Assembly (NCBI RefSeq): GCF_000143145.1
Contig: NC_014313.1
Location: forward strand, 2,356,001-2,420,000
From: Hyphomicrobium denitrificans ATCC 51888
Lineage (GTDB): Bacteria > Pseudomonadota > Alphaproteobacteria > Rhizobiales > Hyphomicrobiaceae
Reading direction: 5' to 3'
DNA length: 64,000 bases
Both the position numbers and the translations under genes were made by a program. Positions 18,173-27,235 of this stretch are shown here, piece by piece; position 1 is the stretch's first letter, and the number at the start of each line of letters is the position of its first letter. The notes beneath the pieces were generated by a model. The model was given only the letters and a program-made list of their open reading frames with translations. It made no database searches and was not told where the DNA came from.

Positions 18173-18355
18173 GTGGGTAGGCTCCTCGTCGTCCGATGCA
18201 GTGTGCTCAGCGCCTTTCTGGTCGGAGCGCGGTTGGCAAGCTCTCGGCCGGGCGGCAGCTTTAATTTAGCGCCACACGTTCCGCTTGCGCCAGGGCACTG
18301 CACAAAAATGGGGTCTCAGCGGTGGCCTTCCAATAGAGCCAAACGCCTCGCTGTG

Positions 18356-19186
18356 CTAGCCGCCGCGTATGGCTGAGCTTAACTCTTTCACCAGTTCCAG
18401 CACATCTTCGGTCGTCCGGGGGGTGGCTTCGCCCTTTGCCCCCAGGGATTTTTCGATTCTTGATACGATCGCCGAGCCAACGACGACGCCATCGGCGGTT
18501 TGTCCCAGGGCGCGTGCCTGATCGCCGGATCTGACGCCAAATCCTACAACCACAGGCAGCGGCGTGGCGCTTTTGATCGCGGCGACCTGTTTCTGAACGT
18601 CGTTTACGACAGGGGCCGCTGCGCCGGTAATACCCGTAATCGAGACATAATACACAAAACCGGACGTATTCTGGAGGACGGTGGGCAAGCGGCGCTTGTC
18701 GGTCGTCGGGGTCGCGAGGCGGATAAAATTCAGACCGGCCTGCAGCGCGGGCAGGCAAAGCTCCTCGTCCGCTTCCGGCGGCACGTCGACGACGATCAAG
18801 CCATCGACGCCCGCAGCCTTCGCGTCGGCGATGAAGCGTTCATTCCCGTAAACGTAAATGGGGTTGTAGTAGCCCATCAATACGATGGGGGTCGCATCAT
18901 CTTTGGCGCGGAAATCGCGCACCATCTGCAGCGTCTTGACCATCGTCTGGCCGGCCTTCAACGCGCGTTGCGAGGACGCCTGAATCGCCGGTCCGTCCGC
19001 CATCGGATCGGAGAACGGCATGCCGAGCTCGATGACATCGGCGCCCGCGTTCGCGAGCCCCGCGAGGATGGACTTGCTCGTTTCGAGATCGGGATCGCCC
19101 GCCGTGACGAAGGTGATCAGAGCCGGGCGCTTCTCTGTCTTCAGCGCCGCGAAGCGCGCGTCGATGCGAGTGGGTTGGGTCATCAT
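18356..19186 (-). CDS. trpA: Tryptophan synthase alpha subunit
   Basis: TrpA cleaves indole-3-glycerol phosphate to indole and glyceraldehyde-3-phosphate inside the TrpA2B2 complex. The 276-residue protein shows the TIM-barrel signatures [10 protein letters not shown] and [15 protein letters not shown] with the catalytic Glu, and the phosphate-binding [10 protein letters not shown]. The trpB stop is directly followed by this start (ATGATG; either Met may be used), so translation is probably coupled. The 183 bases to accD contain no gene. Confidence 0.96.
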   Translation of the reverse strand: MMTQPTRIDARFAALKTEKRPALITFVTAGDPDLETSKSILAGLANAGADVIELGMPFSDPMADGPAIQASSQRALKAGQTMVKTLQMVRDFRAKDDATPIVLMGYYNPIYVYGNERFIADAKAAGVDGLIVVDVPPEADEELCLPALQAGLNFIRLATPTTDKRRLPTVLQNTSGFVYYVSITGITGAAAPVVNDVQKQVAAIKSATPLPVVVGFGVRSGDQARALGQTADGVVVGSAIVSRIEKSLGAKGEATPRTTEDVLELVKELSSAIRGG

Positions 19187-20428
19187 TCAGATCTTCATGC
19201 CGAGATGTTTGGCGACGGTGGCCAGGTCCTTGTCGCCACGGCCCGAAATGTTGACAACCAGCAGATTGTCTTTTGGCAACGTCGGCGCGAGCTTCATCAC
19301 GTAGGCCAATGCGTGGCTCGACTCCAGCGCCGGAATGATGCCTTCGAGCTGCGTGCAAATCCGAAGCGCGTCGAGTGCTTCCGTGTCGGTTGCGGGAACG
19401 TAGGTCACGCGGCCGATATCCTTCAGCCAGGCGTGCTCCGGTCCGACGCCCGGGTAATCAAGTCCGGCCGAAATCGAATGGCCTTCGAGAATCTGCCCGT
19501 CGCCATCCTGCAAAAGGTAGGTGCGGTTTCCGTGCAGAACGCCCGGTGATCCGCCGTTCATCGACGCGGCGTGACCGTTCACGACGTTCAAGCCGTGACC
19601 GCCGGCTTCGACGCCGTAAATCGCGACGTCCTTGTCGTCGAGGAAAGGATGGAAAATTCCGATCGCGTTCGAGCCGCCGCCGATGCACGCAACGATCGTG
19701 TCCGGCAAGCGTCCTTCCGCTTCGAGCATCTGCGCGCGAACCTCGTTGCCGATGATCGCCTGAAAGTCGCGAACCATTGCCGGATAAGGATGCGGGCCGG
19801 CTGCGGTGCCGATCAGATAATAAGTGTCGCGGACGTTCGTCACCCAGTCGCGCAAGGCTTCGTTCATCGCGTCCTTGAGCGTACCCGCGCCGGACGTCAC
19901 CGGGTTGAGCTTCGCGCCGAGCAACGCCATGCGCGCGACGTTCGGCGCCTGACGCTCGACGTCGGTCGCGCCCATGTAGATTTCGCACGGCATGCCGTAC
20001 TTGGCGCAGACGGTCGCGACGGCGACGCCGTGCTGCCCGGCTCCCGTCTCGGCAATGATACGCGTCTTGCCCATGCGCCGCGCGAGCAGGATTTGCCCGA
20101 GGCAGTTGTTGATCTTGTGCGAGCCCGTGTGGTTCAGCTCTTCGCGCTTGAAATAGATCTTTGCGCCGCCAAGCTCGGCGCTCAAACGCTCGGCGTGATA
20201 GAGCGGGCTCGGGCGGCCGCCGTAATGGCGATTGAGAAAATCGATTTCGCGCTGAAACTCGGGGTCGGCCTTCGCGGCGTCGTAGGCGCGCTCGAGATCG
20301 AGGATCAGCGGCATCAAGGTTTCAGCGACGAAGCGGCCGCCGAAAATACCGAAGAAGCCTTTGTCGTCCGGGCCGGTCGCGTAGCTGTTGAGCTTCGCTT
20401 CCTCGGCCTTCTTTTGCGTCGTCGCCAT
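19187..20428 (-). CDS. trpB: Tryptophan synthase beta subunit
   Basis: TrpB condenses indole with serine using PLP. The 413-residue protein has the PLP lysine Lys105 in HTGSHKINN, the phosphate-binding GGGSNAIG and the loop AETGAGQHG. The start is ATG at 20428; a TTG one codon earlier is in frame but less likely. It lies 35 bases after trpF on the same strand, giving the order trpF-trpB-trpA seen throughout this order, while trpE, trpD and trpC are elsewhere. It should form the heterotetramer with the next gene product. Confidence 0.97.
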   Translation of the reverse strand: MATTQKKAEEAKLNSYATGPDDKGFFGIFGGRFVAETLMPLILDLERAYDAAKADPEFQREIDFLNRHYGGRPSPLYHAERLSAELGGAKIYFKREELNHTGSHKINNCLGQILLARRMGKTRIIAETGAGQHGVAVATVCAKYGMPCEIYMGATDVERQAPNVARMALLGAKLNPVTSGAGTLKDAMNEALRDWVTNVRDTYYLIGTAAGPHPYPAMVRDFQAIIGNEVRAQMLEAEGRLPDTIVACIGGGSNAIGIFHPFLDDKDVAIYGVEAGGHGLNVVNGHAASMNGGSPGVLHGNRTYLLQDGDGQILEGHSISAGLDYPGVGPEHAWLKDIGRVTYVPATDTEALDALRICTQLEGIIPALESSHALAYVMKLAPTLPKDNLLVVNISGRGDKDLATVAKHLGMKI

Positions 20429-20463
20429 CAACCTACCTAAGCCGCGAAATCGCGTTGATCCTG

Positions 20464-21114
20464 TCAGCCCTGCTTAGCCGTCTTTACGGCGTGAAGAAAG
20501 CGGCGGATCAGCTCCGCGTCTTTGACGCCCGGCGCCGTTTCAACGCCGGAGGAAACATCGACAGCTTGCGCATGTGTCGCCTGCATCGCTTCCTGGATGT
20601 TGCCGGGCGTGAGGCCGCCCGACAGCATGAACGGCATATCACGGGAAACGGCGTCGAGAAGCGTCCAATCGAACACCTGTCCGTGTCCTCCGGGCCGCGT
20701 CGCACCGGACGGCGCCTTGGCGTCGAAAAGGATCAGATCAGCGACTTTCGTATAAGCTTCGGCGCGTGCTGCGTCTTTCGACGTGCGAACGGGAATCGCC
20801 TTGATGATCTTGCGCCCGAATTTCGTTTTCACGCCGGCGACGCGTTCCGGCGTTTCGTGGCCGTGAAGCTGGAAGAAATCCGGCGCGATTGCGTTCGAGA
20901 TTTCGTCGAGCGTTGCGTCATCCGCGTCGACCGTCAGTGCAACGATTTTGGCTTTGCCGCGTGCTTGGTCCGCGAGGCGTCGCGCCGTCGCGATATCGAG
21001 ATGGCGAGGGCTCGGCGCGAAAAAGACAAAGCCGACGTAATCGGCGTGCCCATCGAGGGCCGCCGTCAAGGCGTCGCGCGTCTTGATTCCGCAAATCTTG
21101 GCTTCGGTCGTCAT
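20464..21114 (-). CDS. trpF: Phosphoribosylanthranilate isomerase
   Basis: TrpF isomerises phosphoribosylanthranilate to the ribulose form in tryptophan synthesis. The 216-residue TIM barrel begins with [11 protein letters not shown], where the Cys is the general base, and has the conserved VGFVF, LFDAKAP and LSGGLTPGN segments. The catalytic Asp is in LFDAK. It sits ten bases after the small membrane-protein gene and is presumably part of the same transcript as ihfB and lapA upstream and trpBA downstream. Confidence 0.95.
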   Translation of the reverse strand: MTTEAKICGIKTRDALTAALDGHADYVGFVFFAPSPRHLDIATARRLADQARGKAKIVALTVDADDATLDEISNAIAPDFFQLHGHETPERVAGVKTKFGRKIIKAIPVRTSKDAARAEAYTKVADLILFDAKAPSGATRPGGHGQVFDWTLLDAVSRDMPFMLSGGLTPGNIQEAMQATHAQAVDVSSGVETAPGVKDAELIRRFLHAVKTAKQG

Positions 21115-21124
21115 AAGTCAGCCG

Positions 21125-21364
21125 TTACGCGGCGGGCGCGCCAACCAGGCGACGTTTTTGCCAGCGCTTCAGTGCGATGAATGTCCAAACGCCTTCCACC
21201 AGTCCGAACGGCCACGCGCCCTGCAGGAAGCCGTAGACCGATCCCATCGCACAGGCGATTGCAAAACCGAAGATGCACCATGGGCTGCTCTCCTCGAAGG
21301 TGTAGAACAGCAGCATCAGCGATACGGCGACGAGACCGAACAGCGTCAATGCATCGAACGTCAT
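21125..21364 (-). CDS. Small conserved inner-membrane protein (function unknown)
   Basis: This 79-residue protein has two or three hydrophobic helices (about 5-22, 28-45 and 48-62) and a short basic C terminus (KRWQKRR), which predicts an inner-membrane protein with a cytoplasmic tail. I do not recognise an enzymatic motif. It lies between lapA and trpF, 15 and 10 bases away, with the same direction, so it is very likely translated from the same message. The position next to lapA suggests an envelope role, but that is context only. Confidence 0.7.
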   Translation of the reverse strand: MTFDALTLFGLVAVSLMLLFYTFEESSPWCIFGFAIACAMGSVYGFLQGAWPFGLVEGVWTFIALKRWQKRRLVGAPAA

Positions 21365-21379
21365 GAAAGTCTCACTGCT

Positions 21380-21730
21380 TCACCGGCTCGCGATCGCGAG
21401 ATCGGATGTCGTTGCGGTGGCGCTGGTATCGCGCTCGCGCGTCAGGCGATCGGCTTCGGCTTGCCAACGCTGTGCGCGCTGACCTTGCGCGCGGGCCGTC
21501 TGGCGCCAACGGCTTTGTCCCATCCACGTCGCGACGCCACCGAGAATGACGCCGACGACAAGCGCGCCGAGCAGATAAGCATAGAATGGAAGCTCGATCG
21601 AAAGCGCGGGATTTTCCGGCACAAACGGATCGAGGATCAGCGCGACCGGTTGCCGGTTCGAAACGGCGATCGCGATGAGAATGGCTCCAAGAGGAAACGC
21701 AACGAAGAGCGCCAATAAACGCCTGACCAC
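21380..21730 (-). CDS. LapA-domain (DUF1049) inner-membrane protein
   Basis: This 116-residue protein has two transmembrane helices (about 4-24 and 48-70) separated by a short periplasmic loop and followed by a basic, coiled cytoplasmic tail rich in Arg, Gln and Glu. The SNRQPVALILDPF segment is typical of the lipopolysaccharide-assembly protein A domain. In enterobacteria LapA acts with LapB in controlling lipopolysaccharide synthesis; no LapB-like TPR protein is visible here. It follows ihfB by 29 bases, a neighbour relation common in proteobacteria. Confidence 0.85.
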   Translation of the reverse strand: MVRRLLALFVAFPLGAILIAIAVSNRQPVALILDPFVPENPALSIELPFYAYLLGALVVGVILGGVATWMGQSRWRQTARAQGQRAQRWQAEADRLTRERDTSATATTSDLAIASR

Positions 21731-21759
21731 AATTCTACCTCGCTACCTTCGACGTCAGC

Positions 21760-22059
21760 TTACGCGGCGTGTTGACCGTTGAGCGTATTCAGACGATCGC
21801 GAAGCTCTTTGCCGGTTTTGAAAAACGGCACGAACTTTTCAGCCACCGCCACGGTCGTTCCCGTGCGCGGATTGCGCCCCTGACGAGACGCGCGATGCTT
21901 CACCGTGAAAGCACCGAACCCACGCAGTTCGACGCGATCTCCTCGCGACAGCGCATCAACGATCTCATCGAAGATCACGTTGATGATGCGTTCCACATCG
22001 CGATGATAAAGATGCGGATTTGCAGTCGCAATTTTTTGTACGAGTTCCGATTTGATCAC
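21760..22059 (-). CDS. ihfB: Integration host factor subunit beta
   Basis: IHF-beta pairs with IHF-alpha to bend DNA at specific sites. The GTG at 22059 was chosen because it gives the normal family N terminus ([10 protein letters not shown]), makes a 99-residue protein, and has GGGGAG six bases upstream; an ATG nine codons earlier would add a non-homologous leader. The DNA-binding arm GRNPRTG with its intercalating Pro is present, as is the VELRGFGAF core. It follows sppA by 33 bases, after rpsA, a linkage (rpsA-ihfB) conserved in many proteobacteria. Confidence 0.94.
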   Translation of the reverse strand: MIKSELVQKIATANPHLYHRDVERIINVIFDEIVDALSRGDRVELRGFGAFTVKHRASRQGRNPRTGTTVAVAEKFVPFFKTGKELRDRLNTLNGQHAA

Positions 22060-22092
22060 GTCTCGCTCCCCAGCAACAGCGATCATTTCTCC

Positions 22093-23058
22093 TTATTTTT
22101 CAGAAGGATGCCAAAGAGAAAGAAGACCGTCAAGACCAAGCGTCGAAAACGAGCGCTCTCGGCTGAGGAAATTTACCAGGTCCCCGGCGCTGGAACCGAG
22201 CAAAAATCCGGCGATTTGGCCCGACATCCCGGCGAAGCCGTAGCTATTGGGGGTCGAGGGCTTCCAGTCGACGAGCTTGGCGCTCTGGGGCACGTTTTTC
22301 TCGTCTTTCAGCCATTTGACGGCTTCTTCCTCACCGCCGATCTGGTCGACGAGCTTGGCCTGCAGCGCCTCGCGGCCCGAGAAAACGCGGCCGTCCAGAA
22401 GGCCCGGAATGTCGGCAGCCTTGACGCCACGGCGGGTTTCGACGAGGCCGACGAACCATTTGAAGCCGTCGTTGACCATGCCCTGCGCAACCTGCTTGCC
22501 GCCTTCAGTCAGCGGCTCGAACGGCGACGGCGACGCCTTGAGCACGCCGCTCTTCACTTCGTTGACCTTGACGCCGACCTTGTCGAGGAGCTGCACGAAT
22601 TCGGGCCACTGGACGATGACGCCGACAGAGCCGGTGATCGAGTTGCCCCGCGCCACGATGTGGTCGGTGGCGATGCCAGCGATGTAGGCGGCCGATGCCG
22701 CGACCGTACCGAACTGGGCGACGATCGGCTTCTTTGCCGCGAGCGCGCGCAGGCCTTCGTACAGCGCCTCGCCGCCCGTCGTCGTGCCGCCGGGGCTGTT
22801 CACATACATGAGCACGCCGGCGACGCTGGAGTCCTCGGCGATGTCCTTGAGCATCTTGAGCTGATCGCGGTCTTCCGAGATCGTGCCTTCGATCGTGATG
22901 CGCGCGATCTGCTTTTCGCCGGCGAGCGTCGCGAGTTTGTCGCCGCCAAGCGTCAGCGCGCCGATGGCAATGAGAACCGCGGCTAGTCCGGCTGCGCGCC
23001 ACAGCGACACCGAACGGCGCAGCCTGCGGCGATCCAAAACTGTTTCCGTCTCAAGCAT
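22093..23058 (-). CDS. sppA: Signal peptide peptidase SppA (short form)
   Basis: SppA is a membrane-bound Ser/Lys protease that degrades cleaved signal peptides in the periplasm. The 321-residue protein has one N-terminal transmembrane helix (about 20-40), the oxyanion loop YVNSPGGTTTGG (85-96), the probable nucleophile Ser122 in TVAASAAY and the probable general base Lys174 in VKSGVLKASP; these are 52 residues apart, the spacing known for the short (Bacillus-type) SppA. It lies between rpsA and ihfB in the same direction. Confidence 0.92.
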   Translation of the reverse strand: MLETETVLDRRRLRRSVSLWRAAGLAAVLIAIGALTLGGDKLATLAGEKQIARITIEGTISEDRDQLKMLKDIAEDSSVAGVLMYVNSPGGTTTGGEALYEGLRALAAKKPIVAQFGTVAASAAYIAGIATDHIVARGNSITGSVGVIVQWPEFVQLLDKVGVKVNEVKSGVLKASPSPFEPLTEGGKQVAQGMVNDGFKWFVGLVETRRGVKAADIPGLLDGRVFSGREALQAKLVDQIGGEEEAVKWLKDEKNVPQSAKLVDWKPSTPNSYGFAGMSGQIAGFLLGSSAGDLVNFLSRERSFSTLGLDGLLSLWHPSEK

Positions 23059-23194
23059 TGGGGGAGTGCCTTTCCGTCAACGGATGACGCGTCATTTCGT
23101 GGCAAAATATAAAAGAAGCGCTCTAAGGGGCGAAAGGTAGGCAAGGTTCAGGCCGCGGGCAACCGAGACGCCTCGAAGCCTCTCGGATAAAGTT

Positions 23195-23224
23195 AAGCGC
23201 GCGACAAAGATTGCCGCGCGCCTT
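23195..23224 (-). terminator. Possible terminator after rpsA
   Basis: On the minus strand a GC-rich stem of about seven pairs (GCGCGCG with CGCGCGC, 11-base loop) flanked by AAGG and CTTAAC lies just after the rpsA stop. There is no long T-run, so termination may be partial and allow read-through to sppA. Confidence 0.4.
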
Positions 23225-23248
23225 GTAATTCAGTTGAAGAGGCAACGA

Positions 23249-24967
23249 TCACTCGCCGTCTTCAGCACCTTCGCGCTTCTTGATGGCGGCCTTGAAGATG
23301 TCGCCGAGCGAAGCACCCGAATCCGACGATCCGTACTGAGCCACCGCCTGCTTCTCTTCGGCAAGCTCGAGCGCCTTGACCGAAACTGCGATCCGGCGTG
23401 CCGCCTTGTCGACCGAGATAACGGCCGCATCGACCTTGTCGCCGACGTTGAAGCGCTCGGGGCGCTGCTCGGAGCGATCGCGCGAGAGGTCGCCGCGCTT
23501 GACGAACGACGTCAATTCGCTGTCGGCGATCTTCACTTCGATGCCGGCTTCGCTGACCGACGTCACCGTGCAGGTCACTGCGTCGCCCTTCTTGTACTTC
23601 GCCATTGCATCGGCCGGGTCGCCAGCAAGCTGCTTGATGCCGAGCGAGATGCGCTCCTTGGCACCGTCGACGTCGAGCACGATGGCTTTGACGTTGTCAC
23701 CCTTCTTGTAGTCCTTGATGACTTCGTCGCCGGCTTTCTGCCAGTCGAGGTCGGAAAGGTGGACCATGCCGTCGATGCCGTTGTCGAGGCCGATGAACAG
23801 ACCGAATTCGGTGATGTTGCGGATCGGACCTTCGACGATCGAGCCCTTCGGATGCGCGGTCAGGAAGCCATCCCACGGATTTTCCTGCGTCTGCTTGAGA
23901 CCAAGCGAGATGCGGCGCTTCTGCGGATCGACCTCGAGAACCTGAACCTCGACCTGCTGGCTCGTCGAGACGATCTTGCCAGGGTGCGTGTTCTTCTTCG
24001 TCCAGCTCATTTCCGAGACGTGGATCAGGCCTTCGACGCCCGGCTCCAGCTCAACGAACGCGCCGTAGTCAGCGATGTTCGTGACGGTACCCTTGACGCG
24101 CGCGCCGACCGGATACTTCGCCTCGATCGACGACCACGGATCCGACTGCAGCTGCTTCATGCCGAGCGAGATACGCTGCGTTTCCGGGTTGATGCGGATG
24201 ATCTGCACCTTCACCGTGTCGCCGACGTTCAGGATCTCGGACGGATGATTGACGCGACGCCATGCCATGTCGGTGACGTGCAGCAGGCCGTCGATGCCGC
24301 CGAGGTCGATGAACGCACCGTAGTCGGTGATGTTCTTGACGAGGCCGTCGATGATCTGGCCTTCGGCGAGACGTGCGACGATCTCCGTGCGCTGCTCGGC
24401 GCGGCTCTCTTCGAGAACCGAACGGCGCGAGACGACGATGTTGCCGCGACGGCGATCCATCTTCAGGATCTGGAACGGCTGCTGCTGATGCATCAGCGGT
24501 CCGATATCGCGAACCGGACGGATATCGACCTGCGAACCGGGAAGGAACGCAACGGCGCCGTCGAGGTCGACCGTGAAGCCGCCCTTGACCTTGTTGAAGA
24601 TCACGCCGGTGACCTTCTCGCCCTTTTCATAAAGACGCTCGAGGCGCGTCCAGCTTTCTTCGCGGCGGGCCTTGTCGCGCGACAGCACAGCCTCACCGAG
24701 CGCATTCTCGACGCGCTCCAGGTAGACTTCGACGGTATCGCCGACCTTGAGATCGCCCGGCTTGCCGCCGATCCCGAATTCCTTCATCGCGACCCGGCCT
24801 TCCATCTTCAGGCCAACGTCGATGATCGCCATATCTTTTTCGATGCCGACGATTTTGCCCTTAACGACGGAACCTTCGAAGAGGTCGTCCTTGGCAAGGC
24901 TCTCGGCGAGCAGCGCGGCAAAATCTTCGCGCGACGGGTTCATCTCACGTGATACTTCGGCGGACAT
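23249..24967 (-). CDS. rpsA: 30S ribosomal protein S1
   Basis: S1 binds mRNA at the ribosome and helps unfold leaders during initiation. The 572-residue protein has six S1/OB repeats, seen in recurring motifs such as GLLHVTDMAW, GLIHVSEMSW and GMVHLSDLDW separated by about 85 residues; the first two repeats are the ribosome-docking ones and lack part of this motif. The start ATG follows AGGAGAACGA. In most relatives rpsA follows cmk directly; here about 2.3 kb of other sequence lies between them. The leader (24968-25264) has a short perfect hairpin at 24990-25005 just before the ribosome site, which could serve autoregulation, but this is speculative. Confidence 0.97.
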   Translation of the reverse strand: MSAEVSREMNPSREDFAALLAESLAKDDLFEGSVVKGKIVGIEKDMAIIDVGLKMEGRVAMKEFGIGGKPGDLKVGDTVEVYLERVENALGEAVLSRDKARREESWTRLERLYEKGEKVTGVIFNKVKGGFTVDLDGAVAFLPGSQVDIRPVRDIGPLMHQQQPFQILKMDRRRGNIVVSRRSVLEESRAEQRTEIVARLAEGQIIDGLVKNITDYGAFIDLGGIDGLLHVTDMAWRRVNHPSEILNVGDTVKVQIIRINPETQRISLGMKQLQSDPWSSIEAKYPVGARVKGTVTNIADYGAFVELEPGVEGLIHVSEMSWTKKNTHPGKIVSTSQQVEVQVLEVDPQKRRISLGLKQTQENPWDGFLTAHPKGSIVEGPIRNITEFGLFIGLDNGIDGMVHLSDLDWQKAGDEVIKDYKKGDNVKAIVLDVDGAKERISLGIKQLAGDPADAMAKYKKGDAVTCTVTSVSEAGIEVKIADSELTSFVKRGDLSRDRSEQRPERFNVGDKVDAAVISVDKAARRIAVSVKALELAEEKQAVAQYGSSDSGASLGDIFKAAIKKREGAEDGE

Positions 24968-25264
24968 TCGTTCTCCTGGTTGTTGAACTGCCTGCGTGTG
25001 CAGGCTGCGAATTGCAGTTGGAACGCCAATAAGCAGACCCGCGCGAGCGCGATGCCTGTTCGATGGGCGCGGATGTCGGATGTATGATGCCGCCGTGATG
25101 GGCCGCAGCCCTGCCGGTCAAAATTCGGGCCTGCTATACAGGTCCCAACCGGCTGATCTTCCTCATGACCAATCCGACGGCGACGTCGAATGCGCGAGGG
25201 TATAGCGAAGGTGGTAGCCCCGCGCAAGGGGCATCCGGCGGGTTGAGGCTTATCGCACCGGGCC

Positions 25265-26380
25265 TCAGCGACCGCCCGAAATCGTGCTTTGCCGCCGGTT
25301 CAAGCCCTGGGGCGTCGGCGCAGGTGTTGGCCGATAAACGGGAGCCGATCGCGGCCGAACAGCGTTTGCGGCGCCGATTCCAGCGGCGACGCCGCCCAGA
25401 ATGTCGACCAGGGCATTCGCCGTGTTGCCACCGGAACCGCCGCCGGACGGCGTTTCGGCCCCGGCCATCAGCGTATGAGAGGCTGAGCCGCCGCAGATAT
25501 GGCAGCAGTTCGTGCAGCCCTTCTGGCCACCATAACCTACGCCCCACCACGAGTTGGAATTGCCGCGCCGCCACGCGCCATAACAGATCTTTTCTCCTTT
25601 GCGGCAGTTGAGCCGGTAGGTGTGCACGTTGCTGTCTTTCAGCAGGTAGATCTGCGAGCCGCCGGGCCAGACGCGATTGCGATAGGTTTCGGAGAAAAAC
25701 GACAATTCCACCGCATATTTGTCGAGGCTTTTGACGTCGAACACGAGCATCGTGCTTTGCCGTTCGCGCTCGGCCGCGATGCGCTGGCGTTCCTCACGCT
25801 CTCTGCGCTGGTTTGCGAGCCGCTCGGCTTCCGCGTCGGCAGCTGAGGTGTCGGCACCGGCATCCGATGACGTATCAGCGGCTGGCGGCGGCGACTCGTT
25901 GCTTACTGTATCTTTCCCGCGCTCGACTGCGACGCAGCGATAGCGCTCTTCATCCTTGCGATATCCGAGCGGCTGAAAGTCTCCGATGAGGACGTTCGAT
26001 TCCATGCCTTCGATGGCGCGGCGCACCAGTTCGTGCGCGCGGAAGGTCGCCGTCTTCTTGGCGTCGCTCTCGGTGTCGCCGCGGCCGCAGGCGATGCCGA
26101 TGAACTTGAGGCGGTCCCCCGTTCCCCAATATTTTTCGAGAAACCTGCCCGTCGCGCTCTTCTTGAATGTGTCGGCGTTGAGATAGCCGCTGACATCACC
26201 GGTTTCGATGTTCTTGCAGGAGTACTGGAAACGCCCCTGATCGTCGGCGTCGCATTCCTGCGTTTTGAAATCGTAAGTCGCGAACCGATCGAAGCGCTTC
26301 AGATCGTCGACCGCCGTATCGCAAAGACCGGCTGCCGGAGCGAGGCAGGCTAGGATGATCGATAAGAGCACGCGCTTCAT
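25265..26380 (-). CDS. Secreted Cys-rich protein of unknown function
   Basis: I do not recognise this 371-residue protein. Residues 1-20 form a signal peptide (hydrophobic stretch ending at GLCDT). The N-terminal third has several Cys (CDADD, SCKNI, IACGRG, YRCVAV). A charged Glu/Arg helix lies at about 185-210 (ERLANQRREREERQR), probably coiled coil. A C-terminal globular part follows with LNCRKGEKICYGAW and a tight cluster CTNCCHIC at about 302-309, then a Gly/Pro-rich tail. Secretion and paired Cys suggest disulfides or metal binding in the periplasm or outside. The gene sits alone between rpsA and a repeat-bearing stretch, where relatives have none. Confidence 0.65.
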   Translation of the reverse strand: MKRVLLSIILACLAPAAGLCDTAVDDLKRFDRFATYDFKTQECDADDQGRFQYSCKNIETGDVSGYLNADTFKKSATGRFLEKYWGTGDRLKFIGIACGRGDTESDAKKTATFRAHELVRRAIEGMESNVLIGDFQPLGYRKDEERYRCVAVERGKDTVSNESPPPAADTSSDAGADTSAADAEAERLANQRREREERQRIAAERERQSTMLVFDVKSLDKYAVELSFFSETYRNRVWPGGSQIYLLKDSNVHTYRLNCRKGEKICYGAWRRGNSNSWWGVGYGGQKGCTNCCHICGGSASHTLMAGAETPSGGGSGGNTANALVDILGGVAAGIGAANAVRPRSAPVYRPTPAPTPQGLNRRQSTISGGR

Positions 26381-26936
26381 AGCCCACCCCTTTTCGGTCG
26401 AACGCTATCCGCCGGCTTACTCAGCGGACGCGTTTAGCTCGAAAGGGTGATTACTTATCGATTCCCGGCAGATGAAACTTCTCTGTCCCCGACATTCCGC
26501 CCACGGACCATCAAAACAAGGTTCATCCCAAGGCCGTTGCAAAAATCCATCACATCGCAACGTCGAGCCGCTGACTTTCGCTCCGCTCGTTTCAGCCGCT
26601 CGACGTTGCGATGGATCTGTCCCGCGATGAAGACGAGCAAGCGCCACGACCGCGACCTGAAGCGAAAACTCGCCGAATGTGCGAGCGCGGAGAAGTAGAG
26701 CAAAGGGGCGATGCGCTATCAGTTGCGCGGGCGTCGGCTCAACGCGCAAAGGCGATGGCATCGGCCGATCATTCGCACGCGCGAACTCTCGGACATGCTT
26801 GCATAAAACTCATCGCCGCCATTTCACAAAGTAATTTGGCAATGCATCTGAATCACTGCAAAGTGCGTTCGTATCGAGGGGAACCGCGGTCGCCGCGCCG
26901 GCGTTAAGGGCCATGATTTATTCCAAGGAGACGGAT
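26381..26936. other. Gene-poor stretch with an inverted repeat
   Basis: These 556 bases hold no coding frame I can defend: several frames of 80-115 codons overlap on both strands but show no homology and no good ribosome sites. A tiny frame at 26627-26698 (23 codons, basic) is open but unsupported. The most striking element is the hairpin at 26553-26613. The end of the stretch contains the promoter and ribosome site of the small Cys-rich gene that starts at 26937. Confidence 0.5.
26553..26613. repeat. 22-bp inverted repeat (long hairpin)
   Basis: Arms 26553-26574 and 26592-26613 are complementary over 22 positions with one C/C mismatch (26569 against 26597) and a 17-base loop. The arms begin CATCGCAACGTCGAG. 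There is no T-run on either side, so it is not a usual terminator. It may be a REP-like element, a transcript-stabilising hairpin or a remnant of a mobile element. Confidence 0.7.
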
Positions 26937-27200
26937 ATGCAGAAAGTCGCGATTTTCGCGGCGGTCACGCTTTTGCTTTCTACGGGCTCGGCGTTCGCAG
27001 TGAGCAAAGTCGTAAGAGACGCTTGCAGCGCAGACTATGTTGCGTTTTGCAGCAATTTCAAACTTGGCACACCTGCTCTCAAGTCGTGCATGCGCGAGCA
27101 CCGCCATAAGCTCGCCTCGGAATGCATCAAAGCGCTCGGCAATTCCAGCGAAGTCACCGCTGATGACATCGCCCAGTACAAGAGAGAAAACGGAAAATAA
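26937..27200 (+). CDS. Small secreted Cys-rich-repeat protein
   Basis: This is an 87-residue exported protein. The ATG at 26937 was chosen because AAGGAG lies six bases upstream and it gives a clean signal peptide (MQKVAIFAAVTLLLSTGSAFA). The mature part has four Cys spaced as CSADYVAFC ... LKSCMREH ... LASEC, which fits the cysteine-rich (GLG1/FGFR-like) repeat found in small periplasmic proteins of alphaproteobacteria. Its function is unknown. It is alone on the plus strand between cmk and the secreted protein gene, and is followed by a strong terminator. Confidence 0.78.
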   Translation: MQKVAIFAAVTLLLSTGSAFAVSKVVRDACSADYVAFCSNFKLGTPALKSCMREHRHKLASECIKALGNSSEVTADDIAQYKRENGK

Positions 27201-27205
27201 CGGAT

Positions 27206-27232
27206 AGGCGCCCTTCGGGGCGCCTTCTTGTT
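27206..27232 (+). terminator. Terminator between the small secreted gene and cmk
   Basis: A perfect 8-bp GC stem (27206-27213 with 27218-27225) closed by a stable TTCG loop is followed by TCTTGTTT. It lies between convergent genes and serves the plus-strand gene. For cmk on the other strand there is no clear T-run. Confidence 0.88.
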
Positions 27233-27235
27233 TGA

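Noticed and set aside
23234..24952. 572-codon open frame opposite rpsA
   Set aside because: Mirror of the S1 repeats; repeats in it come from the S1 domains themselves.
26417..26907. Overlapping small frames on both strands near the inverted repeat
   Set aside because: No ribosome site, no known family, amino-acid content as expected from out-of-frame high G+C DNA; the repeat itself creates part of the open frames.
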